Part shown: positions 1 through 8,130 of the stretch, piece by piece | How the letters are laid out: every line of letters begins with the position of its first letter | Position numbering within the stretch: position 1 is the first letter of the stretch | NCBI GenBank assembly: GCA_964453985.1 | Contig: CAYVQB010000028.1 | Coordinates: 1 to 13,402 of the forward strand | DNA length: 13,402 nucleotides | DNA from: CAYVQB01 sp964453985 | GTDB lineage: Bacteria; Babelota; Babeliae; Babelales; UASB340 | Reading direction: 5' to 3' | Program-made: the position numbers and the translations under genes | Notes under the pieces: model-generated | Seen by the model: only the letters and a program-made list of their open reading frames with translations | What the model was told of the DNA's origin: nothing | Databases searched by the model: none

Positions 1-983
1 CCGTTCACCAATACGGAGTCACCCATTTTGTAAGAACTAAAGCAATATATATTCGTCCACATAACGATTACACTAGATTTGAACACTCTGTAGGTGCAAT
101 GGTAATTTCAAGAAAATTCAATCGTCCATTAGAAGAACAAATCGCAACATTACTACATGATATAAAACATACAGCTTTTTCTCATGTCGGCGATCTCCTA
201 TTTCAAAAAGAAGGTGCAAACTTACCTTATCACGACAGAGATCTCAAAAATTTTATGTTAAAACACGACTTTGATGAAATATTCACTCAATATAAAATTA
301 AAATAGATGACATCTTACCTGAAACCATTGGTAAAATATCTTTAAAGAAGCCTACCAACATGCTATGTACAGATCGCATTGAATATACCCTTCAGGGAGC
401 TTTTAAGTTAGGATTACTACAACAAGAAGAAATAATTGATATTCTTTCTTCTTTGAAATTTAACAATGAACAACAATTATGGTATTTCACTAGCCCATTA
501 ACAGCAAGCAAATTCGGTTATATTTCATTAAAAATTACTAAGAAAAATAGTGGTGCAGCATGGAATCCCATTATATATAAATTAATGGCAAGAATTCTCA
601 CGCAAGCATTAGAAAAAGAGAATCCTGTTTTTGAAAAACATCGCATTAAACATTCTCTTTCTGATAACGAAATATGGAGCATGCTCACAAACTGCAAAGA
701 TGAGTTTATAGAAAAATCTATGCATTGGCTTGAGCAGCATGAAAACTTATACACCATCGCAAGACCCGATGCTTCTCCATCACATGTTATAAGCAAAGTA
801 AACATACCAGTCTTTAGAGCTATAGATCCAGATATATTAGATGGTAATGAAATTAAACCTTTAAGTAGTATAGATGATGAATTTGGAACATATTTCAACG
901 ACTTAAAAAGACTAATGGTATACGATGGGTGGAGTATAGAGTTCACCATTCCAGTTAGCGTACAACAATTTTATGGTTGCTAA
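1..983 (+). CDS. HD-domain phosphohydrolase, 5'-truncated by the window edge (paralogue of the gene at 3564)
   Basis: The reading frame is open from base 3, the first full codon, and reads through the ATG at 99. That ATG is therefore internal, because the residues before it already carry the family motif R-F-E-H-S-V-G. About 327 residues are visible. The HD metal-binding set can be seen: His in RFEHSVG, His-Asp in LLHDIKHTAFSH, and Asp in CTDRIEY. This layout is that of the HD phosphohydrolases related to SAMHD1-type and dNTP triphosphohydrolases (COG1078-like). The substrate is unknown. The protein aligns along its whole length with the gene at 3564 (shared QIA-LLHD--HTAFSHVGDL, AAWN, FR-IDP and a D-EF segment near the C-terminus). 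The end overlaps the mvaK2 start by 11 bp, which suggests translational coupling. Family assignment is firm; function is open. Confidence 0.85.
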   Translation, partial: VHQYGVTHFVRTKAIYIRPHNDYTRFEHSVGAMVISRKFNRPLEEQIATLLHDIKHTAFSHVGDLLFQKEGANLPYHDRDLKNFMLKHDFDEIFTQYKIKIDDILPETIGKISLKKPTNMLCTDRIEYTLQGAFKLGLLQQEEIIDILSSLKFNNEQQLWYFTSPLTASKFGYISLKITKKNSGAAWNPIIYKLMARILTQALEKENPVFEKHRIKHSLSDNEIWSMLTNCKDEFIEKSMHWLEQHENLYTIARPDASPSHVISKVNIPVFRAIDPDILDGNEIKPLSSIDDEFGTYFNDLKRLMVYDGWSIEFTIPVSVQQFYGC

Positions 984-2022
984 CAAACAAATTACCGTAA
1001 AAATTCCTGGCAAATTAATCTTTGCTGGTGAATGGGCAATTCTTGAACCCGGTAACAGTTGTATAGTTTTGGCTGTAAATAAATTTTTGACAGTTAAAAT
1101 AGAAGCATCTGAAAAGATAATAATTAACTCTGAAGATATAAAGTTCACAAAAGAAAACTTTGAACTTCCCAAAAGCGCAATCAATATAGCCCTGAAACTT
1201 TTAAAAGAATCAGGGCTACAAATTAATAATTTTAAAATTTCTATAAGCTCACAAATATCTAAAATTAAATTGAAAAATAATAGTTACTCTAAGATTGGTT
1301 TGGGCAGTAGTGCAGCAACAGTAGTTGCAATCATAGAAAGCATTCTAAGGTTTCATGAATATAAGATAGACAATTTAAAGCTATTTAAACTAAGCGCAAT
1401 AGCCCATTATATCGCACAAAATAAAATCGGTAGTGGGGCTGATATAGCCTGTTGTGCGTATAAAAAAAATATAGTTTATAAAAAGTTTGATACAAACTGG
1501 CTAATTAAAAATTTAGAAATAAATATATTAAGTTATATAGTAGAATCTGATTGGCCCCTTCTTGAAATTAAAGAAATTAATTTACCTGAAAATTTATTCG
1601 TTTTAGCAGACTTTGTTGGTTATAGCGCAAGCACAAAAGAATTAGTTCCAGAGACTTTGAAACTAAAAGAAAGTAACCCGAACAAATTTTATAATATTAT
1701 CAAAAAAATTAATGATATCGTTTTAAAAATTATAACGATATTAAATATATATACATTAGATACAGAACAGCAAAAAGAACTTCTTGGATTAATAAAACAA
1801 AATCGAATTTTATTAAAAGAATTAAATCCAAAGCTAGAAACACCTGAGCTAACTCAACTAATTGAAAGTGCAAACTCTAATAGTTCTGTTGCAAAGTTCT
1901 CTGGGGCCGGTGGTGGTGACTGCGGGATCGCAATATGTTTTGATAAAGAGACTGAACAAGAAATACAAGCCCGCTGGAACAAAAATAATTTTTATCCAAT
2001 AACCGTTTTTAAAACTTTATAA
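973..2022 (+). CDS. mvaK2: Phosphomevalonate kinase (GHMP kinase family)
   Basis: Phosphorylates mevalonate 5-phosphate to mevalonate 5-diphosphate with ATP, in the cytosol. At 349 residues it has the usual length of bacterial MvaK2. The N-terminal motif PGKLIFAGEWAILEPG (12-27) matches the PGK-(x)-AGEYAV-EPG signature specific to phosphomevalonate kinases rather than mevalonate kinases. The ATP-binding loop GLGSSAA is at 109-115, the GSGADIA segment at 153-159 and the C-terminal GHMP motif SGAGGGDCGIA at about 310-320. The start at 973 leaves seven residues before the first beta-strand and lies inside the end of the HD gene. The 3' end overlaps the convergent mevalonate kinase gene by 31 bp, so no terminator separates them. 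The kinase type is well supported by motifs, although a relative with a shifted substrate cannot be excluded from sequence alone. Confidence 0.9.
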   Translation: MVANKQITVKIPGKLIFAGEWAILEPGNSCIVLAVNKFLTVKIEASEKIIINSEDIKFTKENFELPKSAINIALKLLKESGLQINNFKISISSQISKIKLKNNSYSKIGLGSSAATVVAIIESILRFHEYKIDNLKLFKLSAIAHYIAQNKIGSGADIACCAYKKNIVYKKFDTNWLIKNLEINILSYIVESDWPLLEIKEINLPENLFVLADFVGYSASTKELVPETLKLKESNPNKFYNIIKKINDIVLKIITILNIYTLDTEQQKELLGLIKQNRILLKELNPKLETPELTQLIESANSNSSVAKFSGAGGGDCGIAICFDKETEQEIQARWNKNNFYPITVFKTL

Positions 2023-2933
2023 CCAAGCTCTTTAAATCTTAGTGCAACACTATCTTGCAAATGTTTACCAGGCGTAAGAGCAACAACCAGCCCACCTCGT
2101 CCAGTACCAGTAAGCTTTGCACCCAAAGCCCCAAAACCTCTTGCCAAGCCTACAATTTTATCAAGCCTATCACAAGAAGCAGTAAGTTCTTTGAGTAACT
2201 GATGGTTATCAAACATAAGCTTACCAAGCGTATATAAATCAAAATCAAGCAAAGCTGTTTGAGCCAGATTATAAATATTTAAATACTCTTTAAAAATTAA
2301 ATCGAATTTATTTTTATTATTTGTTATTGCTTCTTTTAAGTCAGCAATAACCTCTTTAGTATTTGCTGAAAAGTTACTATCAATTAAAACAAATTCTATT
2401 CTTTTTTTAACATTTATTTTATTAACAATATTATTATTGTTTAAATTTCTTTGAAAAGAAAATGTACCACCAAAAACAGATGCAGTATTATCTATACCAC
2501 TGGGGTTGCCATGCACGGCCTGCTCACCAATAAAAGCAGCTTCACTAATTTTAAAATCGTCCCAATGTAAGTTATAGAAATTATTAACAGCTCTTGCTAC
2601 AGCCGTTGCCGTTGCAGCGCTTGCACCAATACCACCTGAGCAAACAGTAAGATCACCCAATAAGCTAATTTTTAAGTTATCTTTAACTTGAGCAAATTTT
2701 AAAATGTTTTTTACAAGGTTATTATACGCCTGTAACTTACATTTTTTTAATGGAGAAATTCTAGGGCGCAAATCTTCCAGAGCAAACTGTTGAGTGCACC
2801 CTTCAAGCTTTTTAACCTTAGCAATGGTTTGACTGTTTAAAGAAGCTACAATCGCTGGCAAGCCATAAACAACAAAATGTTCACCAAATAAAATGGTCTT
2901 GCCAAAACCGTAACCTGAACAAATTTGACTCAT
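1992..2933 (-). CDS. mvaK1: Mevalonate kinase (GHMP kinase family)
   Basis: Converts mevalonate to mevalonate 5-phosphate with ATP. Visible signatures in 313 residues are GKTILFGEHFVVYG (11-24), typical of mevalonate kinase; the ATP loop SGGIGASAA (99-107); GNPSGIDN (142-149) with the expected catalytic Asp148; and the glycine-rich LTGTGRGG near 274-281. The usual proline before Gly-Lys in motif 1 is replaced by Gly (GFGK). The ATG is one base past the stop of the upstream CYTH gene and has no clear Shine-Dalgarno sequence, so translation is probably coupled to CYTH. It supplies the substrate of MvaK2, which is encoded convergently and overlaps it tail to tail. Confidence 0.9.
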   Translation of the reverse strand: MSQICSGYGFGKTILFGEHFVVYGLPAIVASLNSQTIAKVKKLEGCTQQFALEDLRPRISPLKKCKLQAYNNLVKNILKFAQVKDNLKISLLGDLTVCSGGIGASAATATAVARAVNNFYNLHWDDFKISEAAFIGEQAVHGNPSGIDNTASVFGGTFSFQRNLNNNNIVNKINVKKRIEFVLIDSNFSANTKEVIADLKEAITNNKNKFDLIFKEYLNIYNLAQTALLDFDLYTLGKLMFDNHQLLKELTASCDRLDKIVGLARGFGALGAKLTGTGRGGLVVALTPGKHLQDSVALRFKELGYKVLKTVIG

Positions 2934-2934
2934 G

Positions 2935-3534
2935 CTATAATTTTACTATCTCTGAAAAATCATAATCGGGGTTTAAAAACATAGAAAGATAGCCTCTATC
3001 AAATTGTTTAACCTCAGGCAGGCCAATTCTTCTTAATAAGTCATAAATTTTCTGTTTACCAGACTCTACAGATTCAAGCATTTCATCTTTTATCTCTATT
3101 TCAACGAAAGCACCAAGATCTGTAACATCATCAAAAACAATCTCAAAGATTTCTTTATAAACAAAAATATGTCTCGTTTTTTCTATTTTGATCTTGCTAA
3201 CGTATCCAGCTTTTTCTAGAATCTCAACGGTTTCCAGACCATCTTCTATAACAACTTCCAGCTCATCAACACTGATAGTCTTATCAAATTGGTCTACATA
3301 TCTTTTTTTATAACAAAGATAATGTTTCTCATCTGTAATTCTTACACGCAAAAAATCCAAAACCTCTGTGTAACCCTTTGAAGATTCAAAATAATAACTG
3401 CTCTTTGGATTATCAAGATAATAATCGGTAATATTTCTAACCCCATAAAATATAGAGTGCTCATCCATCCAACTCTTTAAAAAGCTTATTTTATCAAGCT
3501 CTAACTGGAATTTAATTTCTACTTCTTTGCTCAC
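2935..3534 (-). CDS. CYTH-domain protein (triphosphate tunnel metalloenzyme; CyaB / thiamine-triphosphatase-like)
   Basis: A 199-residue single-domain CYTH protein. The defining ExExK motif is E4-V-E-I-K8. Other expected tunnel residues are R63 and R65 (FLRVR), the K76-K77-R78 cluster, E91/E93 (DELEV), K119/R121 (EKTRHIFVYK), D135-D136 and the acidic strand FVEIEIK (143-149). CYTH proteins bind a triphosphate with divalent metal in a beta-barrel tunnel. Known activities include class IV adenylate cyclase, thiamine triphosphatase and inorganic triphosphatase, and the sequence does not decide among them. The start is GTG at 3534. An AAAAGGG ribosome site lies about 6 bases upstream, and the ATG two bases earlier is followed at once by a stop. 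It leads a two-gene unit with mvaK1, with a one-base gap. Confidence 0.85.
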   Translation of the reverse strand: MSKEVEIKFQLELDKISFLKSWMDEHSIFYGVRNITDYYLDNPKSSYYFESSKGYTEVLDFLRVRITDEKHYLCYKKRYVDQFDKTISVDELEVVIEDGLETVEILEKAGYVSKIKIEKTRHIFVYKEIFEIVFDDVTDLGAFVEIEIKDEMLESVESGKQKIYDLLRRIGLPEVKQFDRGYLSMFLNPDYDFSEIVKL

Positions 3535-3563
3535 ATTAATCCCTTTTGGTATAATCTTTTATT
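3527..3563 (+). promoter_or_regulatory. Putative promoter of the second HD gene, leaderless layout
   Basis: TTGCTC at 3527-3532 and a perfect TATAAT at 3550-3555 are separated by 17 bases. A start site about 7 bases past the -10 box would fall at 3561-3563, directly at the ATG at 3564. No Shine-Dalgarno sequence precedes that ATG, and an in-frame stop (TAA, 3552-3554) blocks an earlier start. The -35 box is weak. The site lies in a 29-bp divergent gap and overlaps the leader of the opposite CYTH gene. Confidence 0.5.
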
Positions 3564-4571
3564 ATGAAAAAAGAACTTTTAATAAAAAGTATATACGAAA
3601 ATTGCAAAATAACAGAACCTATCTTAATAGAACTAATTGATTCTTCTGTGATGCAACGTTTAAAAAAATTAACCATGAGCGGAGTAAACAATTTTGCTAT
3701 CCCTGATTGGCCAAAGTTTACAAGATTTGAGCATTCAATAGGAGTCTTAATTCTTTTAAGAAAATACGGAGCAAATCTACAAGAACAAATCGCTGGCTTA
3801 TTGCATGATGCTTCGCATACTGCATTTTCTCACGTTGGTGATCTATTTTTTCAGGACGAAGAATATCAAGACAATATTCATGAATGGTATCTAAAAAAAC
3901 AAAATATTGCTCAGATACTAGACAAATACCATATGTCTTTGCATGAAATATTACACAAAAGTGGTCATCATAAAGTATTGGAACAAGATCTTCCTGATAT
4001 TTGTGCAGATCGATTAGATTATAATCTAACTCAAGCAAAAAAGCATGACCTTATAACAAAAGACGTTTTACATGAAATTCTGGATAACTTAAAGTTCGAA
4101 AATGAAAACTGGTTTTTCACTCATATTGAAACTTCTGTAAAGTTTGCAAAACTACCTCTTTATTTAACAAAGAATACATGGGCTGCTGCCTGGAATATCT
4201 TACTTTACAAATGGCTTTCAGAAGCTTTAAAAATTGCATTCAAGAAAAACATTATCACACTAAACGATATGAATTTCTCTACAGATGATCTAGTTTGGCA
4301 AAAACTTAAAAACTCAAAAAATGACGTCATTTTAAATTATCTAAACAAAATACAAAACTATAAAAAACAATTTGAAGTCACGCCTAACGCAAAAACTTAT
4401 TGTGATCAAATAATCTTTGGTAAATTCAGGGGCATAGACCCGTTTATAAAACAAGATAATAAACTAGTGAGATTAACTAGCTTGGATAAAGAATTTGCAA
4501 AAGAATATAATAAAACTAAAGAGCTTATTCAAAAAGGCTGGTGTATAAAAAATTTAAAACCAAATCTATAA
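3564..4571 (+). CDS. HD-domain phosphohydrolase (COG1078-like), complete
   Basis: A 335-residue HD-superfamily phosphohydrolase. The N-terminal helix region IDSSVMQRLKKL (25-36) precedes RFEHSIG (H57). The HD doublet is H81-D82 in LLHDASHTAFSH, followed by H85 and H90, and the distal metal ligand is D149 in CADRLDY. This H...HD...D arrangement matches the SAMHD1-like and dGTPase-related group, enzymes that cleave phosphate or triphosphate from nucleotides; the actual substrate here is not known. It is a clear paralogue of the truncated gene at the left edge. The two copies bracket mvaK2, mvaK1 and the CYTH gene. It ends 5 bp from the convergent phosphatase gene, leaving no room for a terminator. 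Confidence 0.85.
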   Translation: MKKELLIKSIYENCKITEPILIELIDSSVMQRLKKLTMSGVNNFAIPDWPKFTRFEHSIGVLILLRKYGANLQEQIAGLLHDASHTAFSHVGDLFFQDEEYQDNIHEWYLKKQNIAQILDKYHMSLHEILHKSGHHKVLEQDLPDICADRLDYNLTQAKKHDLITKDVLHEILDNLKFENENWFFTHIETSVKFAKLPLYLTKNTWAAAWNILLYKWLSEALKIAFKKNIITLNDMNFSTDDLVWQKLKNSKNDVILNYLNKIQNYKKQFEVTPNAKTYCDQIIFGKFRGIDPFIKQDNKLVRLTSLDKEFAKEYNKTKELIQKGWCIKNLKPNL

Positions 4572-4576
4572 ATAGA

Positions 4577-5881
4577 TCACACGTCTTCACACATCCATTT
4601 ATTTTCAACCCCATACTCTGTATAATAATGCACAAACTTCCAATCTTCAGGATTTGGTGCAGTATGCCAAATCATAAAAGATTTATTCTTATCAACATGA
4701 GAGATCAAAGTATAAACAAGCTTATCCCATAAAGGCACACACATATCATTCCTTAGCAACGGCAACATCATTTGACCTGCATGCTGATGCCCTCGAACGA
4801 TCTTTACCAATTGTCTTGTTGGGCTACTAGAATTTTGCAAATAACTTCTTGTTGCAGCCTCCCCATAAATAAAAACATCTCTGTCAGGTGCAATATCTAA
4901 GCCCTGCCTTAATACATCAACCCAAAAATCACTCCAGACAAAACCTAATGCTATAAAAATTAAAGACAGATTCGCAACAACATTAAAATCCCTAAATAAC
5001 GAACAATCTAAATCAAAGTGATTTTCAGCGTCTATATTTAACATTTTATCTGTATCAAGCTTAGATCTCTCTATTCTTAATATTTTTTGAAAAGAAACAC
5101 CATCTGTAGTTAAGAAAGGCTTAAGAACAAAGCCAGGCTCTATACCGCCATGGCAACATTGAACAAAATTAATTTTATGCTCATCTTCTTTAACGCCAAC
5201 AAATAATGCAACCGGCAAAGTTTCAAAAAAATTATACTTTAAAGAATCTCGGGCCAGCTGTTCTTGGGGTACCTCAATATTGGGCTCATCATGATTTCCT
5301 CTAAGCATAAAAATGCTACCAGGATTTTGATTATAAAACTTAACCAAAAAATTCAAGACTTGTTTATCTTTATATTTTTCACTTCTATCTATATAATCAC
5401 CCAAGAAAACAACATAAAAATTATATTTGCAAATATTATACTTTGCATCCAAATAACCCAATCCCTTCATAACATCAAGATAATCAATTAAGTTATCCAG
5501 ATTGTCATGGATATCACCAATAAATGCTATCTGTGAATTGGGGTCATTCAGTATAAACTTTTCTATGTAAGGGAAAAACCTAGGATTATTTAAAAACATT
5601 ATAGAATCATCGAGAATATCCATTGGCTTCCATTCAGAAACCTTAAACCAGGAATCCTTTGGATAAATATCTCCTACCCAGCGCCCCATAGACATTTTTT
5701 GTTGAAGGAAATGTGAATATAAATTAAGATCATTTCCAAACACTATATCTTTCTCATGATCACTTAATTTTATAAATTGTTCTTTTTTATATTCACTTAT
5801 AAGTTCTGGCAAGCTACAATTTAAAAAACTCGAATTTAAAACAAATATAGAAAATAAAAAAAATAAAATAGACTTATTCAT
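4577..5881 (-). CDS. Secreted PPP-type calcineurin-like metallophosphatase
   Basis: A 434-residue protein starting at the ATG at 5881. An ATG ten codons upstream is less likely, because starting here puts a clean signal peptide (MNKSILFFLFSIFVLNSSFL) at the N-terminus, with a G-rich CAGGG just before the start. The full dimetal phosphoesterase set is present: GDIHDN (D123, H125), GDYIDR (D162), GNHDE (N196, H197, D198), HGG (H244) and GHQH (H365, H367). A VWSDF segment near residues 315-319 matches the LWSDP motif of PPP-family Ser/Thr phosphatases. It therefore probably removes phosphate from phosphoproteins or nucleotides outside the cytoplasm. A Cys follows the hydrophobic stretch (FLNC), but it fits a lipobox poorly. 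It is divergent from the HMG-CoA reductase operon across 60 bp. Confidence 0.82.
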   Translation of the reverse strand: MNKSILFFLFSIFVLNSSFLNCSLPELISEYKKEQFIKLSDHEKDIVFGNDLNLYSHFLQQKMSMGRWVGDIYPKDSWFKVSEWKPMDILDDSIMFLNNPRFFPYIEKFILNDPNSQIAFIGDIHDNLDNLIDYLDVMKGLGYLDAKYNICKYNFYVVFLGDYIDRSEKYKDKQVLNFLVKFYNQNPGSIFMLRGNHDEPNIEVPQEQLARDSLKYNFFETLPVALFVGVKEDEHKINFVQCCHGGIEPGFVLKPFLTTDGVSFQKILRIERSKLDTDKMLNIDAENHFDLDCSLFRDFNVVANLSLIFIALGFVWSDFWVDVLRQGLDIAPDRDVFIYGEAATRSYLQNSSSPTRQLVKIVRGHQHAGQMMLPLLRNDMCVPLWDKLVYTLISHVDKNKSFMIWHTAPNPEDWKFVHYYTEYGVENKWMCEDV

Positions 5882-5904
5882 CACCCTGCCCCAACAAAAC
5901 CAAA

Positions 5905-5940
5905 TTGACAAACTAACTTATCTAATTTACGATTCTGACT
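5905..5940 (+). promoter_or_regulatory. Putative promoter of the HMG-CoA operon, leaderless layout
   Basis: A perfect -35 box TTGACA (5905-5910), a 17-base spacer and TACGAT (5928-5933, four of six consensus bases) predict a transcript start near 5940, one or two bases before the ATG at 5942. An in-frame TGA at 5936-5938 rules out an earlier start codon, and no Shine-Dalgarno sequence is present. Leaderless transcription is therefore the simplest reading. Confidence 0.6.
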
Positions 5941-5941
5941 T

Positions 5942-7096
5942 ATGGTACAAAAAAAAAGCAGTCAAATTAAATTATTTTATCAAAAATCGCAAAAAGAACG
6001 TCTAGATATAGTAAAAGAATTTGCCAATCTTGGCAATAAAGAACTAGAAATACTAGACAATCCAAACAATTTAGACTTTAATTTTGCAGATAAATTAATA
6101 GAAAATGTTATCTCAACTATACAAATTCCATTAGGCGTCGCCACCAACTTTTTAATTAATAACAAAAATTATCTTATTCCAATGGCAACAGAAGAACCTA
6201 GCGTTATTGCAGCAGCCTGTAACGGTGCAAAGCTTGCAAGACCTAGCGGCGGCTTTCTAGCAGAAACTACTGAGCCTATAATGATAGGACAAATACAGGT
6301 AACAAAAACAAAAGATTTAAAACTCGCTAAAGAAAATATTTTAAAAAATAAAAAAGAATTAATTGATCTAGCAAACAAACAAGACGATATCTTAATTAAA
6401 TTCGGTGGTGGTGCAAAAGATATAAAAATTAATACATTCAAAACAAGCAGAGGAAACATGCTTGTTGTAAACTTATTTGTGAATGTAAAAGATGCCATGG
6501 GCGCAAATATAATCAACACAATGGCAGAAGCCCTTGCACCCAAAATAGAGACTATAACAAAAGGTAAAGTATTATTAAGAATAATTTCTAATCTTGCAAC
6601 AGAAAGAATTGCTAAAGCAAAAGCTATCTGGAAAAAAGAAGATATAGGAACAGAAACTATAGAAAATATTCTTGATGCATATGAGTTTGCAAAAATTGAT
6701 CCTTATAGATGTGCGACACATAACAAAGGGATAATGAACGGTATAGACGCTGTATGTCTTGCAACAGGAAACGACTACAGAGCACTAGAAGCAGGCGCAC
6801 ATTCTTACGCATGTTTTAAAAAAAATTATAGCCCGCTTACACACTACTATAAGAATAAAAATCAAGATATGGTTGGAGAAATTGAATTACCATTATCTGT
6901 TGGTATAATTGGAGGGGTTACAAATATCCATCCAGTTGCTAAACTATCTTTAAAAATTTTAGGAGTAAAAAGTGCTTGCGAGTTATCACAAATAATAGCA
7001 TCTGTAGGACTGGCACAAAATTTTGCAGCCTTAAAAGCACTAGTTACTGATGGTATTCAAAAAGGACACATGAAATTACATAAAAGAAAAATATGA
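5942..7096 (+). CDS. mvaA: Class II (bacterial-type) HMG-CoA reductase with a short C-terminus
   Basis: Reduces HMG-CoA to mevalonate in two hydride-transfer steps, the committed step of the pathway. The sequence follows class II enzymes: ADKLIENVISTIQIPLG, then EEPSV (catalytic Glu at 84/85), GQIQVT, DAMGAN (184-189), HNKGIMNGID with K262, GNDYRA with D278 and GHM with H376. K262, D278 and H376 each lie five positions before K267, D283 and H381 of the Pseudomonas mevalonii enzyme, which supports correct alignment. The protein ends at residue 384, eight residues after the catalytic His. Class II enzymes of about 428 residues carry a further helical flap domain, which is missing here. The stop overlaps the next ATG (ATGA). 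Cofactor preference (NADH or NADPH) cannot be read with confidence. Confidence 0.93.
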   Translation: MVQKKSSQIKLFYQKSQKERLDIVKEFANLGNKELEILDNPNNLDFNFADKLIENVISTIQIPLGVATNFLINNKNYLIPMATEEPSVIAAACNGAKLARPSGGFLAETTEPIMIGQIQVTKTKDLKLAKENILKNKKELIDLANKQDDILIKFGGGAKDIKINTFKTSRGNMLVVNLFVNVKDAMGANIINTMAEALAPKIETITKGKVLLRIISNLATERIAKAKAIWKKEDIGTETIENILDAYEFAKIDPYRCATHNKGIMNGIDAVCLATGNDYRALEAGAHSYACFKKNYSPLTHYYKNKNQDMVGEIELPLSVGIIGGVTNIHPVAKLSLKILGVKSACELSQIIASVGLAQNFAALKALVTDGIQKGHMKLHKRKI

Positions 7097-8130
7097 GAGT
7101 AGGTATAATAGGTTACGGAGCATACATTCCTAAATATAGAATTAAAACAGAAGAAATCTGTGCAACATGGAATCAAGATCCAAATAAAATCAAAAACGGT
7201 CTTTTAGTAGAAGAAAAATCTGTTCCTGCAAAAGATGAAGACTCTATAACTATAGCAGTCCAAGCAGCACAAAATGCGCTTTTGCGCGCTAATCAAACTA
7301 AAATAAATAAATCAAAAATTGGCGCACTATATGTCGGCAGCGAAAGCCCACCATACGCAGTAAAGCCAAGTGCTTCTATAATTGGACAAGCACTAAATAT
7401 CGGGAACAATTATCAAGCTGCAGACTTAGAATTTGCATGTAAAGCAGGAACTGCCGCATTGCAAATTTGTTATAGTTTAATAAAATCCGGACAAACAGAA
7501 TATGCTTTAGCTATAGGAACGGATACAGCACAGGCACGTCCTGGAAACGTTTTGGAATATAGTGCAAGTGCAGCAGGTGCAGCATTTATATTAGGTAATA
7601 AAGAAGAAGAAATTATTGCTACTATAAATAAAACTTTATCATTTACTAGTGACACCCCTGACTTCTGGAGAAGAAGTTTAGAACAATATCCAAAACATGC
7701 AGGACGGTTTACGGGAGAAGAATCGTACTTTAAACATGTAATAAGCGCTACTGAAAAAATTTTAGAAGAAACAAACTTAAAGCCCTCAGATTTTGATTTT
7801 GCAATCTTCCATCAACCAAACGGTAAGTTCCCATTACAAGCTGCTAAAAAATTGGGTTTCACAAAAGAACAGGTTTTACCAGGATTATTGGTTACTAAGA
7901 TTGGTAATAGCTATAGCGCAAGCTCACCTTTAAGTTTGTCTGCAGTTTTGGACATAGCAAAGCCTAACCAAAAAATATTACTGACTAGTTATGGTAGTGG
8001 TAGCGGTAGTGATTCTTTTGTTTTAACCACAACAGAAAACATTACTTCTAAACAAAATTTAGCACCACAAACGTTGGATTATGTAAATAATAAAAAGTAT
8101 TTAAAATATTCGGATTTAAGAAGCATATGA
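7093..8130 (+). CDS. HMG-CoA synthase, archaeal type
   Basis: Condenses acetyl-CoA with acetoacetyl-CoA to give HMG-CoA. This is a 345-residue thiolase-fold protein with the compact layout of archaeal synthases. It opens with VGIIGYGAYIPKYRI. The three catalytic residues are visible: E84 in GSESPPYAVKP, the acyl-accepting C116 in EFACKAGT, and H240 in FHQPNGKFP. The C-terminal glycine-rich SYGSGSGSDSF is also characteristic. It is joined to the reductase and to the following thiolase by ATGA overlaps, so the three should be translated at coordinated levels. Neighbouring thiolase and DUF35 genes are the partners of this enzyme type in archaea, which supports assignment over a beta-ketoacyl-ACP synthase III. 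Confidence 0.93.
   Translation: MRVGIIGYGAYIPKYRIKTEEICATWNQDPNKIKNGLLVEEKSVPAKDEDSITIAVQAAQNALLRANQTKINKSKIGALYVGSESPPYAVKPSASIIGQALNIGNNYQAADLEFACKAGTAALQICYSLIKSGQTEYALAIGTDTAQARPGNVLEYSASAAGAAFILGNKEEEIIATINKTLSFTSDTPDFWRRSLEQYPKHAGRFTGEESYFKHVISATEKILEETNLKPSDFDFAIFHQPNGKFPLQAAKKLGFTKEQVLPGLLVTKIGNSYSASSPLSLSAVLDIAKPNQKILLTSYGSGSGSDSFVLTTTENITSKQNLAPQTLDYVNNKKYLKYSDLRSI

Noticed and set aside
99..983. Gene start at the ATG at 99
   Set aside because: The frame is open to the left edge and the residues before this ATG already contain the first metal-ligand motif (RFEHS), so the gene begins outside the window.
5779..5881. Lipoprotein signal in the phosphatase (Cys after the hydrophobic stretch)
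   Set aside because: The residues before the Cys (F-L-N) do not fit the lipobox, which needs a small residue directly before Cys; an ordinary signal peptide is more likely.
6169..6543. Minus-strand hydrophobic open frame inside HMG-CoA reductase
   Set aside because: A shadow of a gene with intact catalytic motifs; no start signals.
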